Shown here: in pieces, positions 36,074 to 47,396 of the stretch
Numbering within the stretch: the stretch's first letter is position 1
Layout: every line of letters starts with the position of its first letter
From: Gloeopeniophorella convolvens
Taxonomy: Eukaryota > Basidiomycota > Agaricomycetes > Russulales
DNA length: 64,000 bases
NCBI GenBank assembly: GCA_022496205.1
Contig: WTXD01000001.1
Location: 1,860,001 to 1,924,000, forward strand
Reading direction: 5' to 3'
The notes under the pieces: generated by a model
The model's database searches: none
Seen by the model: the letters and a program-made list of their open reading frames with translations, nothing else
Told to the model about the DNA's origin: nothing
Position numbers and translations under genes: made by a program

Positions 36074-36451
36074 CCCCCGACTCCCTTGCTCAATCTCAGG
36101 CGGATGCGCCCCACCGCACTTTGTTCATGCCCTAATACACTACCCAGCGCGGGCCTACTCCGCCCTATATTCCACTTGATACACCCCCACCTCATACCTG
36201 TGTTCTATTTTCGAGCTTCGCGGAAAGCCCTGGCCCCTGGACTACCTACCCCGGTGGACGCACGACGTTTGCCCATGTATTCAGACATGGTATACTACCA
36301 ATGTACGATAATGATATCACTTCCGTTGGGTGCTGCGAGGCACTTTTCAATAAGTATGTCAAATCATGATCGACGATCCATTGTGTTCCATCGCTCAGTT
36401 AATCCTAACTCGTACAAATGGAAATGAACTCTATGCTGACCCATTGCCACG

Positions 36452-37646
36452 TTACGCGAGTACATCCAGCTTGTTGACCAATGCTCCCTTCGCAAGCACT
36501 TTGTCCTTCCAGTCCCTCTCGAGTTCATCAAAGTCCCAGTTCGCTGAGACAAATCTAATGTTAACAAAACTCAGCACAAAACCCCGAAGAAGAGTTGATA
36601 ACAAGACACTGACTTTCCATTCAGCCAGTCAACACGGCCGGAAGTGAGATACAAGATTGCAGCCGGGGGGAGAGTGGGTTCATCGTACTTGAAACCCTCG
36701 GGTTGGACAAGACCTGAGTCCCTCGACACCTTTGTGTTAATGATACCGGGGTGGAAAGAGAAGGCCTTCAGCTTCGGGTATTCTGACGCCGCACGCTCCG
36801 AGTCAGAAGTGTGGAGGATGGGATGATGCTGTTCATCAGGACCCACCGAGAGTTATGAACTCGACGAAGCGGCCAAGGGCGTGCTTCGATGGGGAGTAAT
36901 CGCTCATGGTCGGCAGGCGGGCCTGCGCAGCGATGGAGGAGACAGCGACGATGTATCCAAGATCTGACTCCTGCAGAGGTTTGACGGAGGCACTGCCGAA
37001 AAGTCAACACAAGTACCCTCGGACGACGTGGAAATCGACGGACCGAACATAGTTGAATACACCACGGACGTTGACCTCGAACGTATTCCACCATAGCTCC
37101 GGATCCTTGTCTCCTATCACTTCGAGATAATATGTACTGTCAGCACCGCCCACAACCGAAGGAGCGTAAATCTCTCACAGTCACCCAGTTTAGTAGTTAC
37201 GCCAGCGTTGACGACGAGGACATCCAGCTGGCCAAAGCGCTCCAACGTCGCCTTCACAGCTGCTTCTGCGGAGAGCCAGTCGCGGACATCAGCTGGCACC
37301 GCCAGAACCTGCGCACCGGGAACCGCAGCGTGGATGAGGCCAGCTGTCTCGTCGAGCGTCGGCTGCGAGCGTGCAACGATCACCACCGACGCGCCGGCCT
37401 TTGCATAGGCTATCGCGGTCTCCTGTCCGATGCCGCGCGATGCACCCGTTACGAGCACGACTTTTCCGCTATACGTCTGCGCGCCGTAGTGGGTCTTCGG
37501 ATCGATAGTCGGGTACACACTACGAGGGAAGAACAGGTTCAGGTAAGCATAGTAAGCGTAGAAGATGGTGAGGAGACGTACTCCCTGTGGTGTTTGACGG
37601 GCAGGTCCTCGTTGGTTCCTACGATCTTGCTGAAATCGAAACTCAT
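36452..37646 (-). CDS. Short-chain dehydrogenase/reductase, array copy 7
   Basis: Six exons in frame with correct GT-AG sites; TGASRGIG and YSPSK are intact. The motif before NAG is VVNAGV rather than VANAGV. Exon 5 reads SFHPGIINTKVSRDSGL. It belongs to a ~5.85 kb unit (IMPase, coiled-coil fragment, SDR, spacer) repeated at 39.6-44.4 kb, and its spacer carries the mariner-like MITE. Confidence 0.82.
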
Positions 37647-38128
37647 GGTTGCTTTTGAAGGTGCCACTGAAGATAAACCTGATATTTCCTCGGGCGTGCA
37701 CTATATAGGCACCCGGGTTGGAGGGCATACGCGCGTGAGAAGAGCTCGCTGGAGTTCTCGCCGACTTGATTCGTATGCTGGAAGCCGAGCAACAGCGCTT
37801 GTACCGGCACCGATATCCACGGAAAAGCATCACTGATGCTGAAGTGGCATTAGGACATTGATGGTCTGCCGTGCTCTAGCATGGCTGGCATCCTAGTTTC
37901 TAGAGTTGGAGCTCTCAGATCCTCAATACTGGACCCCAGGCACATGCCCGACGTTGCCTCGAGCTACCACAGTCCAGCATGAAGCGAGCAGGTCTCAGCA
38001 AAAGTTGGACGTAGAGAACCTTCCGAAGGTTCTGGCCCAGCGCAAGGTAGTTAGTCGAGGCCAGTGGGCGGTCGCAGTAATGGGAATTCTGCATAGGCCA
38101 CAGCGCCGTGTGATGCATGTGATGACTA

Positions 38129-38348
38129 CAGCTGCTTACAAATTTATAGACCCCTTCGACACGCAATTACTAGCACCTGGATGTAGTTCAGAACCAATTA
38201 CAATGGTGTGCCTGTCGACTTGCCGAGCTTCCGTGTCAAATTGGTGCGTAAGCGAGTACTTCCGCCTATAATTAGTAATACTTGCGTCGTTTCCGCACCA
38301 CTCATGCACATGGGATGTCAAAGGGAGCTGTAGATTTGTAATCGGCTG
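38129..38348. mobile_element. Mariner-like MITE, 220 bp
   Basis: Ends CAGCTGCTTACAAATTTA and, reverse-complemented, CAGCCGATTACAAATCTA: 18-bp imperfect inverted repeats. TA flanks both sides (38127-38128, 38349-38350). Homologous spacers after copies 6 and 9 (about 33493 and 47867) read GATGACTAAGACAC without the element, which is the empty site with one TA. TA duplication and CAG ends fit Tc1/mariner-derived MITEs. There is no coding capacity. Confidence 0.8.
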
Positions 38349-38616
38349 TAAGACACAACACGTTCAACCTCGAGCCGCACTGACGAGGCCTCAGGACAAC
38401 GCACCAGAGACATAAGCAGCTAGATAAGCAGGGATGGCCTAAAGCTGATTAAGCTGATTCCCATGGCACTAAAGAGTGGGCATCGGCTGAGGGAAATAAT
38501 TTGCGTATGCTCAAAGTTACGGTACTTGTTCCTGTACTAGATATGACGTATATGTGCCAAAATCTGCGTCAAAATCGATGCATCGATTCGAGGCTGCCGC
38601 GCCTTCTGCACTGAGG

Positions 38617-39602
38617 TAGTCTCCCAGAGGCAGACGCGTCGTCAAGCCCTCGTACCTCGGGATCCGCCGTCAGATGGCGTCAACCCTCGTTCCTCAGGAT
38701 CCTTCATCTGACGTCTGCTTTCAGAACGGGGGTCCTTATCGGGAGGTCCTCCCTCTCGCGTCTCCCGCATATTCTAAGTCTTATCTGCCCAAATTATCTC
38801 ACAACATCCTGCCCGCTCGACTCTGAGCACTGCGCCGGCGTCACTATGCGTGCCCTCAACAATGTTCCCTGCCGCCTGCTTGCTTAGCTGACCCTACAGA
38901 ACACTTGGGAACAGAATGTATGCAGTCAAAAATATGCTATATTGAATCCAAATCCTACATGCATGCGCAACGGCTGCCTCGCGTGATCGCAACTGTAACC
39001 TGGATGACTTCAGGCTGGCTGAGTAGGGCCGAGTGGGTTCGGAAATCCATTGTATTACACTGTCCACTTGCATGATCTGTGTGCTCACCCACGACCTGGG
39101 ACGCATCCGTAGAGTGACGACAATGTCAAGACTCGACAGCACATGCACGAATGCTCCGCGCCGGTTTTGCACGCAGCCACGCAACAGCCACGAGTGTTGA
39201 CTGCCAAGAGATGACACACGTATGTTGGTGAGGACTGATCTCGCGAACTCGCTGGCCCGCATGTTGTTATGCGGTGTTCGACCGGGTCGTTGCAAACGGG
39301 CTGCAGGGGCGGAGGAGGGTGTCTGTATGGCGCCAGAACCTTGCGGAGGCCAGCGTTACGCTTGCCGTCCGCGTCAGCCTCCAGATACGGTGGAGTCTAT
39401 GGGGTCGACGAGGCTAAGGGTAGGACTCGGACTCGCCGATGGAGAAGGGACAATACAGTGCGGTCGGAATAAGTATACTTACTGTATTTTCCAGCACGAC
39501 CGTCCGCGCGTCGCTTCGGACTTCGAATATCCCTACTTATGCTATCCTAATCAGGAAGGGGGGGGACCTCCCGATAATACGTCCTGTATTGAAAGCAGAC
39601 TA
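38617..39602. mobile_element. hAT-like non-autonomous element, 986 bp
   Basis: CACTGAGG is directly repeated at 38609-38616 and 39603-39610, an 8-bp target duplication. The element starts TAGTCT and ends AGACTA. An inner inverted repeat, TTATCGGGAGGTCC, lies at about 38735 and, inverted, at about 39565. The orthologous position before IMPase copies A and C has a single CACTGAGG or CACTGAAG, that is, an empty site. No transposase frame of useful length is visible. Confidence 0.75.
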
Positions 39603-39629
39603 CACTGAGGTACTAATCACTTACCGGCC

Positions 39630-41280
39630 ATGCCAGGTCTGACCCCCGCAGAGCTCCAGGACATCCTAACCTTCACTATTGGTCTCGCCCATCGCGCAGG
39701 CGCCCTCATCCTCGAGGGCTCCCACGCGATCCAGCGCGCAGGCGCGGGCGACGTCGGTGCGAAGAAGAACGCAATCGACCCCGTTACCGAGTACGACGTG
39801 CGCGTCGAGGAGCTTGTCCGCAACGAGATCGCGCAGGCGTACCCGGACTTCCAGTTGTGCGTCCCCTGCGCGCCGTATGCATGATCGTGATTGCCTTGCT
39901 TGCAAGGTGCTCTTCCCCCCCATAATGTTACAGGTGCCTAGCGGTAAGATGACGGATGATCATGTAAACGAATCCGAACACGGTCTCCCGCCTCTGGCAT
40001 GACGCTACGTCGTCTGACCCTCTCCATTTTCGAAGAGACAACATGCGCCGTGATAGCACAAACACCAACACCAACTTCACAAGCGCACTTGCAAGCAAAG
40101 GCACCTCCCGCCGCAGGCGGCCCTTCTCGAGTAGTGCCAACAGGGCACTTTGGTGTGTAGTATCGGAGAGGAGTCGTACTCCGCAGGCAAGTGTCCCCCG
40201 CTCACGGACGCCCCGACATTCTGCGTCGACCCGATCGGTGAGCCCCTGTGCCCTTCGTACCACCCAAGCTCACATTGCGTGCGCGGTGACAGACGGCACG
40301 ACGAACTTCGTGCACGGCTTCCCCTTCGCATGCATCTCGCTCAGGCTAATCGACCACAAATCCCCCGTCCTCGGCGTGATCTACAACCCCTTCCTCGCCC
40401 AGCTATACACCGCGACGCGCGGCGGCGGCGCATTCCTGCGCTCGGCGGCGCGCCCCTCGCCGCAGCGCCTCCCGCTCCCGCCTCCGCGGGCGCTCGCGGG
40501 GCTCGCGGAGGCTCTCGTTGCGGTCGAGTGGGGCTCGGACAGGAGCCGGGAGGCGATCGCGCGCAAGCTGGCCAGCTTTTCGCGGCTTGCGCAGGCGCAG
40601 CCCGAGGGCGTGATGGCGCACGCGCTGCGCTCCGTCGGGAGCGCAGCGCTGAACTTTGCGCTCGTTGCGAAGGGCGCGCTGGATATGTACTGGTGCGTGT
40701 GCGCGGTGATTATATATGCGTTGGCTTATGTGCCGTAGGGAGATCGGCTGCTGGTGCGTTATAAGTGTGTTCATTTGTAGGGTGCGCAGCGCTGACGCAC
40801 TCGTAGGCCATGGGACGTCTGTGTGAGCACACCTCCCGCAATGACCTTGACCTGGCGTGCTGACACGCATACATGCAGGCTGGCATCGTGATTGCACAAG
40901 GAGCAGGCGAATTCGTTACCGGCGGGCATACCGCGCCGCGCGACGGCATCGTCGACGCGGCGCCGCTCACCGGGCGGCGTTACCTCGTCATCCGCGGTAT
41001 CGCGGATACCTCGGTGCGTCTTTCCCCTCTTGCATCTGTAAAGTGTACGACATGCAGATGCTGATGTATGATGTGGGGGTAGGACGAGAGCGGACGCGCG
41101 GCGCAGGCGCGTATCGCACGGGAGTTTTACAACATCGTCGATACACCTCGCTGCTGTTTCTCAGTCGCATCTATAGGCTGGGCCCGATCCGGGAAGCATC
41201 AGCTACAGAAGCTCGCCAAGCACCCGCACTCACCTGCACTCTGTCATACCTCTCAGAATATGAGTGATTCTCTACACTGA
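39630..41280 (+). CDS. Inositol-monophosphatase-like protein, copy B, swapped C-terminus
   Basis: Seven exons (39630-39856, 40161-40237, 40293-40692, 40739-40753, 40807-40822, 40879-41013, 41083-41280) sum to 1068 nt, 355 residues. Metal-site motifs are present: [16 protein letters not shown] across a junction, and WDVCAGIVIAQ. The family removes phosphate from inositol phosphates or similar sugar phosphates using Mg2+. Exons 4 and 5 are only 15 and 16 nt. Two features are odd: the conserved EAGG after the last metal site reads GAGE, and the end after REFYNIVD comes from coiled-coil gene intron sequence read in frame (TPRCCFSVASIGW). It is the only IMPase copy with an open frame; whether it is active is doubtful. 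Confidence 0.6.
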
Positions 41281-41933
41281 CAAATCGATCTTGTGTCCCT
41301 AGCCTCTTCGCTGTCGAATGCGTTATCTACCGACCGCCCAATGCTCCATGGCTTCCGCCTCAGCGTAACAGCAACCGCGGGACTCCTGAAGCCCATTCAC
41401 ACCTCCGCCGTCCTGCAGGCCGAGTACAAGGCTCAGCGATAGCGAAAGGTCCTGTCTCGCCTTTCTGAAAGGCTGCACGCAATACGCCTGGCGAGCCGTC
41501 AACGCGTACGCATCGTTCGTGCCGGCCTTCGAATCCTTTCTGCATCTGGAAGCATCGGCACCGGAGCTCAAGGAGCGCGTTGCGCAACTTGCATCCGAGA
41601 CGCCCGGAACCATCGACGCTGTGTCATTGATCAATGCCCAGAAGTGAGATGGACATGCGTCCGTTGATGAGGCTTTGTATCAGGATGTGCTGACATCGAC
41701 CGGGAGCTCCGGGCGTACAGCGCCACAGAGAAGGCGACATTCGCTCTGCAGAGGTTCGGCAAGGTGCTCTGCGCCCTGCTACGCTCCATGTCGGCCCAGC
41801 TTGCCCAGATCGACGGCTATCTGGTCCCGTCCACATGCACCGCCAACAATCTTCGTGACCTCGCGCATGCGTGGGAAAAGCGTATAGATGCGATACAGGA
41901 GGTACTTGCTGCTCTGGAGGCTGGACCTGTAGC
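41146..41933 (+). pseudogene. 3' fragment of the coiled-coil gene (unit 2)
   Basis: Nearly identical to the fragment at 35293-36073, including the extra base that breaks exon 4, so both units descend from one already broken unit. The final exon here keeps the IQEVLAALEAGP stretch that unit 1 has lost. Confidence 0.7.
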
Positions 41934-42310
41934 CCCCGACTCCCTTGCTCAATCTCAGGTACACGCGCCCCACCGCGCTTCGTTCATGCCCTGATACACT
42001 ACCCAACGCGAGCCTACGCCGCCCTAGATTCCACTCGATACACCCCCACCTCATACCTGTGTTCGATTTTCGAGCTCCGCAGAAAGCCCTGGCCCCTGAA
42101 CTACCTACCTCGGTGAACGCACGACGTTTGCCCATGTATCCAGACATGGTATACTACCAGTGTACGATAATGACATCACTTCCGTTGGGTGCTGCGAGGC
42201 ACTCTTCAACGAGTATGTCAAATCATAATCGACGATTCATTGTGATCCATCGCTCAGTTAACCCTGACTCGTACAAATGGAAATGAACTCTATGCAGGCC
42301 CATTGCCACG

Positions 42311-43507
42311 TTACGCGAGTACATCCAGCTTGCTAACCAAGGCTCCCTTCGCCAGCACTTTGTCCTTCCAGTCCCTCTCGAGCTCCTCAAAGTCCCAGTT
42401 CGCGAAGACGAATCTAATGTTAAAAGAACTTAGCAAAAAAAACCCCCAAAGAAGAGTTGATATTAAGATACTGACCTGCCGTTCAGCCAGTCAGCACGAC
42501 CGGAAGTGAGATGCAAGATCGCAGCCGGGGGGAGAGCAGGTTCATCGAACTTGAAACCCTCGGGATGGACGTAGCCTGAGTCCCTCGATGTCTTTGTGTC
42601 AATGGTCCCGGGGTGGAAAGAGAAGGCCTTCAGCTTCGGGTATTCTGATGCCGCACGCTCCGAGTCAGAAATGTGGAGGATGGAACGACGATGTTCATCA
42701 GGACCCACCGAGAGTTATGAACTCGACGAAGCGGCCAAGGGCGTGCTTCGACGAGCAGTAGTCGCTCATAGTGGGTACGCGGATCTGCGCGGCGTTGGAG
42801 GAGACAGCGACGATGTATCCGAGATCTGACTCTTGCAGAGGTTTGACGGAGGCACTGCCGAAAAGTCAACGCAAGTACCCTCGGATGGAGAGGAAATCGA
42901 CGGACCGAACATAGTTGAACACACCACGGACATTGACCTCGAATGTTCTCCACCACAGTTCCGGATCTTTGTCTCCTATCACTTCGAGACAACATGTACT
43001 GTCAGCACTGCCCACAACCGGAGGACGTAGATCTCTCACAGTCGCCCACTTTAGTAGACACGGCGGCGTTGGCGATGAGGACATCCAGCTGGCCAAAGCG
43101 CGCCAATGTCGCCTTCACGGCCGCCTCTGCCGAGGACCAGTCACGGACATCAGCTGGCACCGCCAGAACCTGTGCACCGGGAACCGCAGCGTGGACGAGG
43201 GCAGCTGTCTCGTCGAGCGTCGCCTGCACGCGTGCAACGATCACCACCGACGCGCCGGCCTTTGCATACGCTATAGCGGTCTCCTGTCCGATGCCGCGCG
43301 ATGCGCCCGTCACGAGCACGACTTTACCGCGGTACGTCTGAGCGTCGTAGTGGGCCTTTAGGTCGATGGCCGGGTACACCCTACGAAGTATGAACAGATT
43401 CAGGTAAGCGTAGTGAGCGTATAAAATAGTGAGAACACGCACTCCTTGTGGTGTTTGACAGGCAGGTCCTCGTCGATTCCTACGATCTTGCTTAAATCGA
43501 GACTCAT
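42311..43507 (-). CDS. Short-chain dehydrogenase/reductase, array copy 8
   Basis: Six exons in frame. TGASRGIG and YCSSK are intact; the NAG motif is IANAAV, as in copies 5 and 6. The last exon reads FVFANWDFEELERDW, slightly divergent from FVSANWDFDELERDW. It sits in the unit most similar to that of copy 7, yet its exon 2 is closer to copy 6, which suggests exchange between copies. Confidence 0.8.
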
Positions 43508-43988
43508 GGTTGCTATTTGAAGGTGGCACTGAAGATAAACCTGAAATTGCCTCGGGCGTGCACTATATATGCACCCGGGGTGGAGGGCGTACGCCCGTTA
43601 GAGGAGCTCCCTAGAGTGAGCGCCGACTTGATTCGTATGTTGGAAGCCGAGCAGCAGCGCTTGTGCCAGCACCGATATCCACGGAAAAGCATCACTGATG
43701 CTGAAGTGGAGTTAGGATATTAATGGTCTGCCGTGCTCTAGCATGGCTGGCATCCTAGTTTCTAGAGTTGGAGCTCTCAGATCCTCAATACTGGACCCCA
43801 AGCACATGCCTGACGTTGCCTCGAGCTACCACAGTCCATCATGAGGCGAGCAGGTCTCAGCAAAAGTTGGACGTAGAGAACCTTCCGAAGGTTCTGGCCC
43901 AGCGCAAGGTAGTTAGTCGAGGCCAGTGGGGCCGCAGTAATGGGAATTCTGCATAGGCCGCAGCGCCGTGTGATGCATGTGATGACTA

Positions 43989-44237
43989 CAGCTGCTTACA
44001 AATTTATAGACCCCTTCGACACGCAATTGCTAGTAGGAATGGGCACAAGCGGATCCAGGTCAAATGAACCCCTGGATGTAGTTCAGAACCAATTACAATG
44101 GTGTGCCTGTCGACTTGCCGAGCTTCCGTGTCAAATTGGTGCGTAAGCGAGTAATTCCGCCTATAATTAGTAATACTTGCGTCGTTTCCGCACCACTCAT
44201 GGGATGTCAAAGGGGGCTGTAGATTTGTAATCGGCTG
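43989..44237. mobile_element. Mariner-like MITE, second copy, 249 bp
   Basis: Same termini, same TA-flanked position and same interior as the element at 38129-38348, but with ~29 extra bases around 44035-44065 (GGAATGGGCACAAGC). The identical insertion point shows that the element was already present before the unit was duplicated. Confidence 0.8.
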
Positions 44238-44508
44238 TAAGACACAACACGTTCAACCTCGAGCCGCACTGACGAGGCCTCAGGACAACGCACCAGAGAC
44301 ATATTAAGCAGCTAGATAAGCAGGGATGGCCTAAAGCTGATTAATCTGATTCCCATGGCACCAAAGAGTGGTATCGGCTGAGGGAAATTTTGCGTGTGCT
44401 CGAACTTGTTACGGTACTTGTTCCTGTACTAGATATGACGTAATGTGCTACAATCTCGATTCGAGGCTGTCGCGCCTTGTGCACTGAAGTACTGATCACT
44501 TACCGACC

Positions 44509-45751
44509 ATGCCAGGTCTGACTTCCGCAGAGCTCCAGGACATCCTAACCTTTACTATTGGTCTCGCCCATCGCGCAGGCGCACTCATCCTCGAGGGCTC
44601 CCACGCGATCCAACGTGCAGGCGCGGGCGACGTCGGTGCGAAGAAGAACGCAATCGACCTCGTCACCGAGTACGATGTGCGCGTCGAGGAGCTCGTCCGC
44701 AGCGAGATCGCGCAGGCATACCCGGACTTCCATTTGTGCGTCCCTTCGCGCCGTATGCGTGATCGTGATCGTGATGGCAGGGCATCTTGGTGTGTAGTAT
44801 CGGAGAGGAGTCGCACTCCGCAGGCAAGCGACCCCCGCTCACAGACGCCCCGACATTCTGCGTCGACCCGATCGGTGAGCTCCAGTGCTCTTCGTACCAC
44901 CCAAGCTCACATTGCGCGCGCGGTGACGGATGGCACGACGAACTTCGTCCACGGCTTCCCCTTCGCATGCATCTCGCTCGGCCTGATCGACCGCAAATCC
45001 CCCGTCCTCGGCGTTCCTGCGCTCGCCGGCGCACCCCTCGCCGCAGCGCCTCCCGCTCGCGCCGCCGCGCGCGCTCGCGAGGCTCGCGGAGGCGCTCGTT
45101 GCGGTCGAGTGGGGCTCAGACAGGAGCCGGGAGGCGATCGCGCGCAAGGCGGCTAGCTTTTCGCGGCTCGCGCAGGCGCGGCCCGACGCCGTGATGGCGC
45201 ACGCGCTGCGCTCCGTCGGGAGCGCAGCGCTGAACTTTGCGCTGGTCGCGCAGGGCGCGCTGGATATGTACTGGTGCGTGCGCGCGGTGTGCACATGTGC
45301 ATTGGCTTATGTGTCGTAGGGAGATTGGCTGCTGGTGCGTCTTTTATCAGTGCGTTTGTCTGTGGAGTCACGCGCAGCGCTGACGCGCTCGTAGGCCATG
45401 GGACGTCTGCGTGAGCACACCTCCCACAATGACCTTGACCTGGCGTGCTGACGCGCATACATGCAGGCTGGCATCGTGATTGCACAAGAAGCAGGCGGAT
45501 TCGTTACCGCCGGGCGCACCGCACCGCACGACGGCGTCGTCGATGCGGCATTGCTCACCGGGCGGCGCTACCTCGTCATCCGCGGTGTTGCGGACACTTT
45601 GGTTTGTCTTCCCTATCCCTCATCTGTAGCATATACTGCCCACAGATGCTGACGTATGGTGTGGGAACAGGACGAGACCGGACGCGCGGCGCAGGCGCGC
45701 ATCGCACGGGAGTTTTATAACACCGTCGAGGAAATTCCGCTGGACGAGTAA
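44509..45751 (+). pseudogene. Inositol-monophosphatase-like gene, copy C (56-nt deletion)
   Basis: The only copy with the original C-terminus: ETGRAAQARIAREFYNTVEE ending IPLDE and TAA at 45751. Intron 1 lacks the insertion of copies A and B. Exons 1 and 2 are intact (LVTEYDVRVEELV, IGEES). Exon 3 lacks 56 nt between two GGCG tetramers at about 45014, which removes [17 protein letters not shown] and shifts the frame. It abuts the coiled-coil 3' flank at about 45815, without any coiled-coil coding exons. Confidence 0.75.
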
Positions 45752-46184
45752 AGTCTCGACTTGGCCGACGACAATCCGAGAGCGCAAAAGAGGTAGATGA
45801 TGAAATACATATTCTCCCTTGCTCAATCTCAGGCGCACGCGCCCCACCGCGCTTCGTTCATGCCCTACTACACTACCCAACGCGGGCCTACGCCGCCCTA
45901 GATTCCACTTGATACACCCCCACCTCATACCTGTGTTCGACTTTCGAGCTCCGCAGAAAGCCCTGGCCGCTGGACTACCTACCTCGGTGAACGCACGACG
46001 TTTGCCCATGTATCCAGACATGGTATACTTCCAGTGTGCGATAATGATAACACTTCCGTTGGGTGCTGCGAGGCACTCTTCAATGAGTATGTCAAATCAT
46101 AATCGACGATTCATTCTGTTCCATCGCTCGGTTAACCCTGACTCGTACAAATGGAAATGAACTCCATGCAGGCCCATTGCCACG

Positions 46185-47396
46185 TTACGCGAGTACATCC
46201 AGCTTGCTAACCAAGGCTCCCTTCGCCAGCACTTTGTCCTTCCAGTCCCTCTCGAGCTCACCGAAGTCCCAGTTCGCTGAGACGAACCTAATGCCAGGAC
46301 AGTTTTTGGACAGTTTAGCACAAAACCCCGAAGAAGAGTTGATACCAAAACACTGACTTGCCGTTCAGCCAGTCAGCACGACCGGAAGTGAGATACAAGA
46401 CTGCAGCTGGGGGGAGAGCAGGTTCATCGAACGTGTAACCCTCTGGAAGGACAAAGCCCGAGTCCTTGGCCATCTTTGTCTCAATGCCCCCGGGATGGAA
46501 AGAGAAGGCCTTCAACCTTGGGTACTCTAAAGCCGCACGCTCCTAGTCAGAAATGTGGAGGATGGAAAGATGTTGCTCATCAGGACCCACCGAGTGTTAT
46601 GAACTCGACGAAGCGGCCAAGGGCGTGCTTCGATGAGCCGTAATCGCTCATGGTAGGCAGGCGGTGCTGCGCGGCGACGGAGGAGACAACGACGACGTAT
46701 CCGAGATCTGACTCTTGCAGAGGTTTGACGGAGGCGCTGCTGCAAAGTCAATACAAGCACCCTCCGAGGACGACTTGGAAATCGACGGACCGAACATAGT
46801 TGAATACACCACGAACGTTGACCTCAAACGTATTCCACCATGCTTCCGGATCCTTTTCTCCTATCACTTCGAGGCAATATGTACTGTCAGCACTGCCCCC
46901 AATCGATTCAAGGACGGAGATGCCTCACAGCGGTTCATTCCAGAACCTGCGCCGGCGTTGGCGATGAGGATATCCAACCGGCCAAAGCGCGCCAACGTCG
47001 CCTTCACAGCCCCTTCCGCGGAGGGCCAGTCGCGGACATCAGCTGGCACCGCCAGAACTGGTGCTCTGGGAGATTCAGCATGGATGAGGGTAGCCGTCTC
47101 GTCGAGCGTCGCCTGCACGCGCGCAACGATCACCACCGACGCGCCGGCCTTTGCATACGCTATCGCAGTCTCCCGTCCGATGCCGCGCGATGCGCCTGTC
47201 ACGAGCACGACTTTGCCGCGGTACGTCTGCGTGTCGTAGTGGGCCTTTGGGTCGATGGTCGGGTACACACTGCAAGGGAAGAACGGACTCATGTAAATGT
47301 AGTGAGTGTAGAAAATGGTAGAGAGACGTACTCCTTGTGGGACTTGACAGGCAGGTCCTCGTTGATTCCTATGATCTTGCTTATATCGAAACTCAT
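46185..47396 (-). CDS. Short-chain dehydrogenase/reductase, array copy 9
   Basis: Six exons in frame, with TGASRGIG, IANAGA and YGSSK. Exon 2 is the most divergent of the family around HAESPRAPVLAV, and exon 3 has GEKDPEAWW where others have GDKDPE(V/L)WW. Exon 5 begins EYPRLKAFSFHPGGIET. The G tract in exon 5 is the intact six. Intron 5 shares the GGACAGTTTTT insertion with copy 6. It is the copy nearest to DNMT1. Confidence 0.8.
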
